DNA of 43,677 nt from a virus, in the IMG/VR virus record IMGVR_UViG_3300029258_002542, positions 1 to 43,677 of that record; one strand, given 5' to 3'. Made by a program: the position numbers and the translations under genes. Below the pieces are notes generated by a model, which worked only from the letters and a program-made list of their open reading frames with translations, did no database searches and was not told the DNA's origin. Shown here piece after piece: positions 1-5,739 of this stretch (positions within the stretch are counted from its first letter, which is position 1; the number at the start of each line of letters is the position of its first letter).

Positions 1-144
1 GAAGGTGGGACAACTGGTCTTCGCGTCAAAGTACGCTGATCGTGATTGGAACGATCCGTGGGCGATTGGCTACGTCGTAGTGCTCTACATCGACGGCAGC
101 GTCGTTGTTGGCGACTCGCAAGGTAAGTCGCTCGAGTTGGTCGG
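1..144. repeat. 144-bp direct terminal overlap (copy 1)
   Basis: Bases 1-144 are identical to 43534-43677. The reading frame of the first gene continues through the join, and its start codon and Shine-Dalgarno lie just before the second copy. This is what a circular genome assembled with a k-mer overlap looks like. A physical terminal repeat is possible but a length this short would be unusual for one. Confidence 0.95.
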
Positions 145-301
145 GCGGCGCGCGTTCAGGTACGCGGTGCCAATTACCAAAGCACAGGCGCGTCGCATCG
201 GTCCAGTGTACGTCGAGCGCGAAGGTACGGCGTTCGATCCGATTGAAGCCGCGGACTTGTTTAACGGGGAAGGAGGTGATGAATGTGGTGGGACTTGTTG
301 A
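2..301 (+). CDS. Hypothetical protein, 3' part of a gene crossing the contig junction
   Basis: The complete gene starts at ATG 43532 in the terminal overlap and would encode about 100 residues beginning MKVGQLVFASK. The first two bases of its ATG are missing at position 1. The protein is a small, probably beta-rich domain (DWNDPWAIGYVVVLY, then GSVVVGDSQ), with an acidic C-terminus ending in a CGGTC tail. No family is recognised. It is followed by a gene whose Shine-Dalgarno (AAGGAGGTGAT) lies inside its own 3' end, so the two are translationally linked. It belongs to the run of small genes that starts after the DNA ligase. Confidence 0.75.
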   Translation, partial: KVGQLVFASKYADRDWNDPWAIGYVVVLYIDGSVVVGDSQGKSLELVGRRAFRYAVPITKAQARRIGPVYVEREGTAFDPIEAADLFNGEGGDECGGTC

Positions 302-513
302 TGAACGTCGTTGACGGCTTCGTCCTTTATTGCGCCATCCGTTGGTGCCTCCATCGGGATTGGCTTGAAGAACTCAGACGCGCGTGCCCTGGGCTCATTC
401 AAATCTGGATGATGAACGGTGAGCACGTCGTGTCGTTCGGCGAACACGAGGTGCGTGACAAGTCGTTGCGTGCCGCATTGAAGAAAGCGGTGAAGAAATG
501 CTCGGACAGCTGA
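283..513 (+). CDS. Hypothetical protein, 76 aa
   Basis: Small protein starting MWWDLLMNVVDGF, followed by WCLHRDWLEELRRA, and ending in a lysine-rich helix (ALKKAVKKCSDS). The start at 283 is chosen because a near-perfect Shine-Dalgarno, AAGGAGGTGAT, lies directly upstream. The ATG at 279 opens only a very short frame. It overlaps the preceding gene by 19 bases and the next by 16. The N-terminal 20 residues are aromatic and hydrophobic and could sit at a membrane, but no clear transmembrane segment is visible. Function unknown. Confidence 0.65.
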   Translation: MWWDLLMNVVDGFVLYCAIRWCLHRDWLEELRRACPGLIQIWMMNGEHVVSFGEHEVRDKSLRAALKKAVKKCSDS

Positions 514-674
514 TCGCTGAGTGTATTGAGAACGATTGGGTCGTGAGCTTCTCGTTAGAACGCATCATGATCACAGACGCCAAGCTTCGATGCGTCACCA
601 CAACGACGCGCGGCAGGGCTCTGTGGTACGTTCTTCGTGAGTTAGTCAACGAAGCAAAGGAGAAGTGGCTATGA
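498..674 (+). CDS. Small hypothetical protein, 58 aa
   Basis: Short open frame starting MLGQLIAECIENDW and ending NEAKEKWL, which fills the space between the preceding 76-aa gene and the nuclease gene. It overlaps the former by 16 bases and ends with TGA at 672-674 that overlaps the ATG at 671 of the next gene. That tight packing is the best argument that it is real. The upstream GAAGAAA is a weak ribosome site, so translation may be coupled to the previous gene. No family recognised. Confidence 0.55.
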   Translation: MLGQLIAECIENDWVVSFSLERIMITDAKLRCVTTTTRGRALWYVLRELVNEAKEKWL

Positions 675-1018
675 AGGAAGGGCAGTGGACACGGAAGGTC
701 TGCGCCAGCTTGAAGAAGTGCAACGCCGTGATCTTCGCCTGCGTCGCTCAAGCGATGCAAGAGCCTGGTTGGCCAGACCGATGGATTTGCCATCGGCGCT
801 GGCGCGGCTGGTTGGAGTTCAAAGGAGTCAACACTCGTTTGAGCGCCATCCAACGAAAGAAGATCGATGACCTCAACGCGAGGCAGCCTGGGTCGGCCTA
901 CGTCGTCCGCCAACCTGGGATTGTGGAAGATACCAAGGGCAACGAGCTCGCGCGGTTCACGACGGCCGTAGAGCTCCTGAAGATACTCGAGGAATTGACC
1001 AATGAAGCGTCTAGCTGA
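671..1018 (+). CDS. VRR-NUC-like PD-(D/E)XK nuclease
   Basis: Protein of 115 residues with the signature of the VRR-NUC branch of PD-(D/E)XK nucleases: GWPDRWI near residue 36 supplies the acidic residue and WLEFKG near residue 50 supplies the E-x-K pair, followed by a helix with a conserved glutamine (IQRKKIDDLNA) and a beta strand (AYVVRQP). The family cuts branched or flapped DNA and stand-alone copies are common in phages as Holliday-junction or structure-specific nucleases. ATG 671 is preferred over GTG 665 because AAGGAG lies just upstream. It overlaps the following modification-related gene by 17 bases, so the two are co-translated. Role in DNA repair, recombination or packaging is inferred. 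Confidence 0.75.
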   Translation: MKEGQWTRKVCASLKKCNAVIFACVAQAMQEPGWPDRWICHRRWRGWLEFKGVNTRLSAIQRKKIDDLNARQPGSAYVVRQPGIVEDTKGNELARFTTAVELLKILEELTNEASS

Positions 1019-1835
1019 TTGGATTGAACTACGGATGCGTGCTCAAGAGACTCCGCGCCAGACTGGCGACGAGATCATGGACACGTGTCGCTTCACCCAC
1101 CCATTCCGTGAGTGGGACCTGACGACTCGCGAGCTCCGACGAATTCAACCGAAGCACGCGAGCTACGAAGACATTCTATTCAACTACCTCTGGCTGCGTC
1201 TGACGTGCAAGCCCGAGCACCCGCGGCGGGTTGGTTGGATTTACGGCCGCAAGATCACGACAGAGCTGCGAGCGCTGCTCAACAGCGACGCTTGCTTCAC
1301 GCGCAGCTTCATTTGCTCCGCGGCCTTGCCTGGGTACACCAGGGCCGAGTCGGTGGTTAACTGCTTGGAGAACGTGGCAATGCAAGACGCCGTGCTCCAT
1401 GACATCGTGGGCGAGCCGACGATCCAGAACGCGTTCAAGGTTCTCCAATGTCTGCCGCTCGTCGGGAAGTTCACGGCGTACGAGATTGCTTGCGACATGA
1501 GGTACGTCGGTCCGCTCGAGCTTGCGACTGACACTCGGACGTGGGCCAACGTCGGCCCGGGCAGCGGACGTGGGCTTGAGATGCTCGACCTCGTTCCTTG
1601 CGTGACAAACATGAGGAAGTGTCTGACTTACCTCTACGCAAAGCTCCCAGGCAAGTGCTTGAGGCCCTTGGCTCCGCCAGAGCTGCACCGGTTTGGGTAC
1701 CGGACGATCTGCCTGGAGCTCCGGGAGGTTGAACACAGTCTGTGTGAGACGATGAAATACCTTCGAGCGAAGGACGGCGGATTTGTAAAGAAGTGGACGC
1801 CGCGGAGTCCAGGATTGACCGCGGAACCGTTATGA
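1002..1835 (+). CDS. HMUDK_hel / aGPT-PPlase-like helical protein, probable DNA base hypermodification enzyme
   Basis: Protein of 277 residues. The N-terminus (WIELRMRAQETPRQTGDEI, then FTHPFREWDLTTRE) resembles the start of the helical domain of phage 5-hydroxymethyl-dU DNA kinases and alpha-glutamyl/putrescinyl-thymine pyrophosphorylases (R..I-W-D-I-F-N-FRE-D-T pattern). The middle has a helix-hairpin-helix-like segment, LPLVGKFTAYEIACDM, and then TWANVGPGSGRGLEML, matching the G-P-G-RGL motif I associate with this superfamily. Known members act on hydroxymethylated pyrimidine in phage DNA. There is no P-loop kinase domain here, so it may be a pyrophosphorylase/transferase type rather than the kinase. 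The match is from memory of the family pattern, not an alignment. The gene ends inside the left arm of the large inverted repeat. Confidence 0.6.
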   Translation: MKRLADWIELRMRAQETPRQTGDEIMDTCRFTHPFREWDLTTRELRRIQPKHASYEDILFNYLWLRLTCKPEHPRRVGWIYGRKITTELRALLNSDACFTRSFICSAALPGYTRAESVVNCLENVAMQDAVLHDIVGEPTIQNAFKVLQCLPLVGKFTAYEIACDMRYVGPLELATDTRTWANVGPGSGRGLEMLDLVPCVTNMRKCLTYLYAKLPGKCLRPLAPPELHRFGYRTICLELREVEHSLCETMKYLRAKDGGFVKKWTPRSPGLTAEPL

Positions 1836-2005
1836 AATCTGCCCTTGTAAATCTGGGATTTTGCAAGCAGGTGCCCAGCACTAGTATACATATATATAAA
1901 AGACAATGTAGGCTTAATTATATGTTTATATGCAAGCGCGGGTGGTCTGCTTGCAAAATCCGTGGGGAGTCAGGTCAAAGTTCATTACAACTTCGCGGTC
2001 AATCC
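1812..2005. repeat. Large imperfect inverted repeat with AT-rich core; possible origin or regulatory region
   Basis: Arms 1812-1870 and 1947-2005 are both 59 bp and are inverted relative to each other. The outer 12 bases (GGATTGACCGCG) and the inner 15 bases (GGATTTTGCAAGCAG) match perfectly, and the middles match partly. The 76-bp spacer is very AT-rich (TATACATATATATAAAAG, TAATTATATGTTTATATG) and begins with the small palindrome GTGCCCAGCAC. The region from the stop at 1835 to the next start at 2043 holds no gene. A TTGCAA/TATACA pair spaced by 18 bases on the + strand could act as a promoter. An AT-rich core between inverted arms fits a replication origin, but that is inference. Confidence 0.7.
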
Positions 2006-2042
2006 TGGAAAGCCTCAAAAAACTCCGAGTTTTAGGTAAACA

Positions 2043-2294
2043 ATGAAATACGACACAAGACTGAGAAGAGCCCGTCGCGACATGCGCATCCTCCGTGAAA
2101 TGTTGGAGAAGCGTGATGCTCCGCCACGAGAGGCTCGACCACGTTCCGAGCGGAGACGAATCGCTCGTGAGAAGAAGCTGCCAGCTGACCGCGTTTGTCC
2201 GCGCTGTCGGCGCGTGATATTGGAATCGAGTCGCTGGGTTGTCCGCGACGGTCTCGTCCTCTGCCTTAGCTGCTATAGGAGCAACGAACAATGA
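2043..2294 (+). CDS. Small zinc-ribbon protein, 83 aa
   Basis: Very basic N-terminal half (RRARRDMRILRE, RSERRRIAREKK) followed by a zinc-ribbon-like C-terminal half with CPRC near residue 52 and CLSC near residue 74. Such proteins usually bind nucleic acid. It is the first gene after the AT-rich inverted repeat and is followed by the sigma-like gene with a 4-base overlap (ATGA), so it may act with that protein in transcription or late gene switching. Specific function unknown. The Shine-Dalgarno AGGTAAAC is moderate. Confidence 0.7.
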   Translation: MKYDTRLRRARRDMRILREMLEKRDAPPREARPRSERRRIAREKKLPADRVCPRCRRVILESSRWVVRDGLVLCLSCYRSNEQ

Positions 2295-2773
2295 ATGGAC
2301 TCGAGTGGCTCGCTGAGAACGAAGACCTAGTCCGTGGGTTGACGCGGAACTCCTGTCGCGGCCGTGCGGACTTGATGCCCATGCTTTGGGATGAAGCCGT
2401 CGATCGGATCGGAAGACTCGTGGAGGTGACGTACGAGCCTGAGAAGGGCGACCTTCAAGCATACGTGATGGTCTCGCTGCGCTGGTACTTCTTCAAGCGA
2501 ATGAGCAAGGCCTACAATGAAAGCTTGGTGCCGCTCGAAGATGAGTTCGAGCTCGTTGACCCACGCGACGACGAAAGTACGCATGACAGTCAAGAACGGG
2601 TAGAATACATATTGAGCCACGTTGATGAAGACGACCAGGCTCTGCTCCGAATGCACTTGGTTGAAGGACTGTCGTTTGAGGCCATCAGTCGCCGAACTGG
2701 TTTCCTCCGCCCTACTATCTACAAGCGCTATCGAGCGGCCCTGGCCAGACTGAAGGAAGCGCTGTATGTCTAA
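2291..2773 (+). CDS. Sigma-70-like (ECF-type) transcription factor
   Basis: Protein of 160 residues with the layout of a small sigma factor. The N-terminal half (YEPEKGDLQAYVMVSLRWYF) resembles region 2, where an F/W-rich helix follows a G-x-L-x-A-Y motif. The C-terminal half (DEDDQALLRMHLVEGLSFEA, then ISRRTGFLRPTIYKRYRAAL) has the region 4 pattern: a D-x-x-L helix followed by helix-turn-helix. No region 1 or 3. Its place just upstream of the packaging and head genes suggests control of late transcription, which is inference. Phage small terminase subunits also carry helix-turn-helix domains and are the main alternative. Start shared with the TGA of the previous gene (ATGA). Confidence 0.6.
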   Translation: MNGLEWLAENEDLVRGLTRNSCRGRADLMPMLWDEAVDRIGRLVEVTYEPEKGDLQAYVMVSLRWYFFKRMSKAYNESLVPLEDEFELVDPRDDESTHDSQERVEYILSHVDEDDQALLRMHLVEGLSFEAISRRTGFLRPTIYKRYRAALARLKEALYV

Positions 2774-3422
2774 CCCCAACCTAGGCGGTCGTGCTGAGCC
2801 TCAACACCAGTGCAAGGCGACGAGGCGGCGAGACGGAGAGCGCTGCACCAAGTTCCGGCTGCGAGGCTCTGAGTACTGCCAATTCCACGGCGGTCGCAGC
2901 CGCAAGAGCAAGAAGCTAATTCAGACCGGACACCTGCCCATGTGGTATAAGACAGTTCTCAACGAGACACTCGCTCAAGCGCTCGAGCAAGCGACTGACG
3001 CCGCCCCGGCGGAGCAGCTCCAGATATTCGAAGAGCTCGCGCTCATGAGGCTTGCTGCTAAAGACGCCGTGGCCTTGTGGTCAGCCGCTCAAGAGTCAGT
3101 GAACAACGAGACCAAAGCAGCAGCCGCCGAGATCATGCGCGAGGCGCTCGGTGCGGTTGTCAAGACGTGTGACACAGCGGCCAAGATCAACGCAGCCGCG
3201 ACCGATAAGGTAAGTGTCCACAACATCGCTCACATCGTCAGACAGATCGTGCGGATCGCTCACGAGACCATGAGCGACGAGAAGGACGCACTCGCGTTCG
3301 AAGCCGCTGTCCGCGACCAGATCGTAATTCAGACCGGACCAGAAGGTACAACGTCAACGCCCGACCAAACCGTGGAGGCCATGGATGATACCGTGCCAGC
3401 CGCTCCGAGCTCTGCTTCCTGA
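2766..3422 (+). CDS. Zinc-motif protein, candidate small terminase-associated protein
   Basis: Protein of 218 residues. The N-terminus has a compact Cys/His motif, CKATRRRDGERC then YCQFHGG, of the kind (C-x8-C-x11-C-x2-H-GG) found in phage proteins often encoded near terminase subunits. The rest is alanine-rich and helical, with a segment from about residue 60 to 180 that could form coiled coils, and a Thr/Pro/Ser-rich tail. No DNA-binding domain other than the zinc motif is evident. It overlaps the sigma-like gene by 8 bases. Terminase small subunit is a possibility based on position only; no other small terminase candidate stands out. Confidence 0.55.
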   Translation: MSNPNLGGRAEPQHQCKATRRRDGERCTKFRLRGSEYCQFHGGRSRKSKKLIQTGHLPMWYKTVLNETLAQALEQATDAAPAEQLQIFEELALMRLAAKDAVALWSAAQESVNNETKAAAAEIMREALGAVVKTCDTAAKINAAATDKVSVHNIAHIVRQIVRIAHETMSDEKDALAFEAAVRDQIVIQTGPEGTTSTPDQTVEAMDDTVPAAPSSAS

Positions 3423-3639
3423 CGCCACGAAGGACGTCGCTCTCCTTGAGCCAGGCATCGACGCCGACTTGCTTGAGGCCCTTCGAAGATCGCCGGACTT
3501 CGCTGACTGCCCGCGCGGCACCCTCACGCTGCGCACGGTCGAGCTCGGCGGCCTTCTCTACATCTTTGAGGATGAAGCAAATGAACAACGTCGAATTGGC
3601 CTGGCACCGCCGTGCGGAGCTCGTACGAGCGATCCTTGA
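3385..3639 (+). CDS. Hypothetical protein, 84 aa
   Basis: Open frame overlapping the end of the zinc-motif gene by 38 bases, with GGAGG about six bases before the ATG. The protein begins MIPCQPLRALLPDATKD, contains a leucine-rich centre (DADLLEALRRS) and a beta-like segment (VELGGLLYIFEDE). No family recognised. It overlaps the next small gene by 59 bases in another frame, which is more than usual in this genome, so either this gene or the next may start or end differently than called. Confidence 0.45.
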   Translation: MIPCQPLRALLPDATKDVALLEPGIDADLLEALRRSPDFADCPRGTLTLRTVELGGLLYIFEDEANEQRRIGLAPPCGARTSDP

Positions 3640-3793
3640 GACAGCTGCCGAAATCAGTGCGATGCCGAAGAAGCCGTCGCTGTCCAACTCCACCTTCTGG
3701 TCCCCACTCCGTGCGAAGCAGAACGCCCGTGAAAAGCGGATCGCTGAGATTGACCAATATCTGAGTAGGCGCCGCTTGCCGAAAGAAGTATAA
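3581..3793 (+). CDS. Hypothetical protein, 70 aa
   Basis: Small, basic, helical protein (MNNVELAWHRRAELVRAIL at the start, KRIAEIDQYLSRRRL at the end). Two ATGs are possible, 3572 and 3581. I chose 3581 because the GAGG at 3568-3571 would be directly adjacent to the first but 9 bases from the second. No domain recognised. The frame after it (3794-3874) has no gene. Confidence 0.5.
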   Translation: MNNVELAWHRRAELVRAILETAAEISAMPKKPSLSNSTFWSPLRAKQNAREKRIAEIDQYLSRRRLPKEV

Positions 3794-3874
3794 ACACGGT
3801 AACGATCAGAGCTCCATATTCGCGCCGTGCCGCGTCCGGAGCGGCCCGAGGCATATCACAAGGGAAGAGGCTCA

Positions 3875-4144
3875 ATGGGCTGTTGTGGCGTGACATGGGG
3901 TGACATAGCGGCGTATCGCGAGGCTATGGCTCGTTGGCGCGCGGCTGGAAAGCCCAGGCGCTGGAAAGCCGGCATTGAAGCCATCTTCTCGATTTGTGCT
4001 GCGTGTCCGGAGTTTGATCGGATCGCGCCATGGCGCGGTCGGTGCAAAGTCTGTCGCTGCTACCTTGGTCGGCACAAGCACAAGTGGTGGCAAGCGAATA
4101 AGATCGCACTAGCGACCGAGCATTGTCCCCTGGGAAAGTGGTAA
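3875..4144 (+). CDS. Cysteine-rich hypothetical protein, 89 aa
   Basis: Starts MGCCGVTWGDIAAYRE with AAGAGG eight bases upstream. The C-terminal half has a probable zinc site: CAACPEF near residue 44 and CKVCRCYLGRHKHKWW near residue 58, followed by a last cysteine in HCPLGKW. The spacing (C-x2-C ... C-x2-C-x-C) resembles small treble-clef or zinc-ribbon proteins common in phages of metagenomes. It probably binds nucleic acid or is a packing factor; nothing more specific can be said. It lies directly upstream of the structured RNA candidate. Confidence 0.65.
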   Translation: MGCCGVTWGDIAAYREAMARWRAAGKPRRWKAGIEAIFSICAACPEFDRIAPWRGRCKVCRCYLGRHKHKWWQANKIALATEHCPLGKW

Positions 4145-4154
4145 CAAGACACTC

Positions 4155-4244
4155 GGTCACGGCGCCCGCACACGGCTGGCTTAACGTCTCAGTCTGTCAA
4201 GCTAGTCGTCAGAACCGGGGACTCTGACCGCGGGCGCCGTGACC
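4155..4244 (+). ncRNA. Candidate structured RNA: three-way junction with a 15-bp closing stem
   Basis: P1 pairs 4155-4169 (GGTCACGGCGCCCGC) perfectly with 4230-4244. Inside, P2 pairs 4174-4182 with 4199-4207 (9 bp, two G-U) closing a 16-base loop, and P3 pairs GTCAGA 4208-4213 with TCTGAC 4223-4228 closing a 9-base loop. P2 and P3 are adjacent, giving a classic three-way junction. The stem ends 6 bases before the AAGGAG of the small membrane protein gene. It lacks a T-arm and anticodon arm, so it is not a tRNA. It could be a 5' leader regulator or a free RNA. Confidence 0.6.
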
Positions 4245-4262
4245 TGGGCTAAGGAGTTTGAT

Positions 4263-4508
4263 ATGACAAACTACAAGAAGACGATTGTGGCTGCCTCGAT
4301 CCTCACTCTCATTCTGGTCGTGTGCCTCGCGGAGCAAGCGTGGCTCGCGGAGTATTATTGGGTGATGAAGCTCTGGGGCTTTGACCTCCATTTTGCGAAC
4401 GGCTTCATCGCCGTTTGCATGACGATCTTCGTCGCGGCTCAAGCGCTCGCGGCCGTGTACCTTGGACAACAAGTCTGGACCTACCTGACACGAAAGAAGA
4501 AGCAATGA
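4263..4508 (+). CDS. Small two-helix membrane protein, holin candidate
   Basis: Protein of 81 residues with two likely transmembrane helices: IVAASILTLILVVCLA (about residues 8-23) and a second near residues 48-68 (FIAVCMTIFVAAQALAAVYL). It ends with a basic tail, TRKKKQ, typical of holins and other small phage inner-membrane proteins. ATG 4263 is chosen over the in-frame GTG at 4239 because AAGGAG sits 6 bases upstream. The gene ends in an ATGA overlap with the methyltransferase gene. Assignment as holin is by size and topology alone; no endolysin was recognised nearby, so another membrane role is equally possible. Confidence 0.6.
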   Translation: MTNYKKTIVAASILTLILVVCLAEQAWLAEYYWVMKLWGFDLHFANGFIAVCMTIFVAAQALAAVYLGQQVWTYLTRKKKQ

Positions 4509-5071
4509 CTCCACACCACGCGTCGACAATCCTGCCGTTCCTCAAGCCAGGCGTTCCGATCCACGGAGTGGAGATCGGCGTCATGAAGGGTGTGAACGCG
4601 AGCAAGCTACTTGGGATGCGCCAGTTGCTGCACTTGGACCTCGTCGATCCGTGGGGAACGTATGAGGCGTACCAGGGCGCGCATGGCGGTCATGATAAGT
4701 TGTCGCCTGGCGACTGGCGCGCGATCTTCTTGAGGACGCAGCGGCTGCTCGCTCGATTCTACGGACGGACGAGAGTCATTCAGCTGCCAAGCGAGATGGC
4801 TGCTCGGGCGTACGAGGACGAATCGCTTGACTTCATCTTCATCGACGCCAACCACACGTACGAGGCCACGAAGGCCGACATCGCCGCGTGGTGGCCCAAG
4901 GTCAAGCGAGGCGGGCTGTTTGCTGGTCACGACTACGGACAGCGCCCGAAGTGGCAAGAGGCCAACCAGTGGGGCGTGCAAGAAGCGGTCGACGAGTTCA
5001 TCGCCGCGGAAGGCCAGCCTGAAGTCTACGTCGAAAACCTTTGCTGGTTTACTTGGAAAGGGAGCGCATGA
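4505..5071 (+). CDS. SAM-dependent methyltransferase (Methyltransf_24 type)
   Basis: Protein of 188 residues with a class I methyltransferase fold. The SAM-binding motif I is GVEIGVMKGVNASKLL (about residue 21), the acidic motif II is LHLDLVDPW (about residue 43), and the post-motif DFIFIDANHTYEATKADI near residue 112 with GGLFAGHDYG near 140 is typical of the Methyltransf_24 group. Members often modify sugars or small molecules, and are found beside glycosyltransferases. It overlaps the next gene, a glycosyltransferase, by 4 bases (ATGA), so I infer a shared pathway such as glycan modification of the virion or host surface. A DNA methyltransferase is unlikely: the usual catalytic (N/D)PP(Y/W) or PC motifs are absent. 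Confidence 0.8.
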   Translation: MTPHHASTILPFLKPGVPIHGVEIGVMKGVNASKLLGMRQLLHLDLVDPWGTYEAYQGAHGGHDKLSPGDWRAIFLRTQRLLARFYGRTRVIQLPSEMAARAYEDESLDFIFIDANHTYEATKADIAAWWPKVKRGGLFAGHDYGQRPKWQEANQWGVQEAVDEFIAAEGQPEVYVENLCWFTWKGSA

Positions 5072-5739
5072 TTTATTCATTCTGGGAAGGCCCACAACCG
5101 CCGCTCGTCGCTCACTGCCTCGCAAGCTTGGAAAAGCACAGCGACCAGTTCATGGTCGTGACAGAGGAGATGATGGCGCACGTGTTCAACGCTCAAGAGG
5201 ACGTCGAGGAATTCGCGGGGTTGCCCATACGTTTCCGAAGCGACCTCTACCGGCTGCTCCTGCTCCAAGAGACTGGAGGCACGTGGGTGGACTCGGACAC
5301 GCTTGCTGTCCGGCCCGTGACATTCGGCGACGTCTATCCGGGCGCTGACCTCGCGGTCGTCGGTCCGGGCAAGAAGCAACCAAACAAGTTTTACGGCTCG
5401 CCGTTCTACATGCGGCCAGGCTCTCCGATCGCCCCAGTCTTGGTCTGTCGCTGCCGCGCGCTCTTGCGAGCCTACAAGGCTGGTGCTCGTCTCCAGTACG
5501 GTGTGACGTCGACTGGGCTCATTTCGTGGGCTGTCAAGACGCTTGGCCACAAGTACAAGATTCGCGCGCTCCGGTCCGAGATGCACCATCCAGTCGCTTG
5601 GAACAAAGCAGAGGCAACTTACCTCGGACCGCGACGGACGATCGGCGGAAACATGTACCACCTCGGGAACAAGCTGGTCGACGAAGTTGACACGCCGCCC
5701 GCGGACACCTTCCTCGCTCAATTACTAGAGGAGGCGTAA
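5068..5739 (+). CDS. Glycosyltransferase, GT32-like (DXD)
   Basis: Protein of 223 residues of the GT-A type with the DXD-containing sugar motif: RFRSDLYRLLLLQETGG then TWVDSDTLAV (D-x-D, about residue 80). The start, IYSFWEGPQPPLVAHCLASL, is the usual first strand and helix of this group (I-F-W-G-P). Family members transfer sugars from UDP- or GDP-sugars, often to capsule or LPS. It forms a translational pair with the preceding methyltransferase and ends in TAATG overlap with the terminase gene. Its substrate cannot be told. If the genomic DNA carries hydroxymethyl bases, glucosylation of DNA is an alternative, but the family is not one known for it. Confidence 0.75.
   Translation: MIYSFWEGPQPPLVAHCLASLEKHSDQFMVVTEEMMAHVFNAQEDVEEFAGLPIRFRSDLYRLLLLQETGGTWVDSDTLAVRPVTFGDVYPGADLAVVGPGKKQPNKFYGSPFYMRPGSPIAPVLVCRCRALLRAYKAGARLQYGVTSTGLISWAVKTLGHKYKIRALRSEMHHPVAWNKAEATYLGPRRTIGGNMYHLGNKLVDEVDTPPADTFLAQLLEEA

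Noticed and set aside
1793-2035. 80-codon frame across the inverted repeat
   Set aside because: Low-complexity AT-rich sequence, no ribosome site, overlaps the end of a better supported gene; similarity between its ends comes from the inverted repeat.
4155-4244. tRNA gene
   Set aside because: A 7-base acceptor-like pairing (GGCGCCC/GGGCGCC) exists, but there is no T-loop TTC, no clear anticodon arm and the closing stem is 15 bp long.
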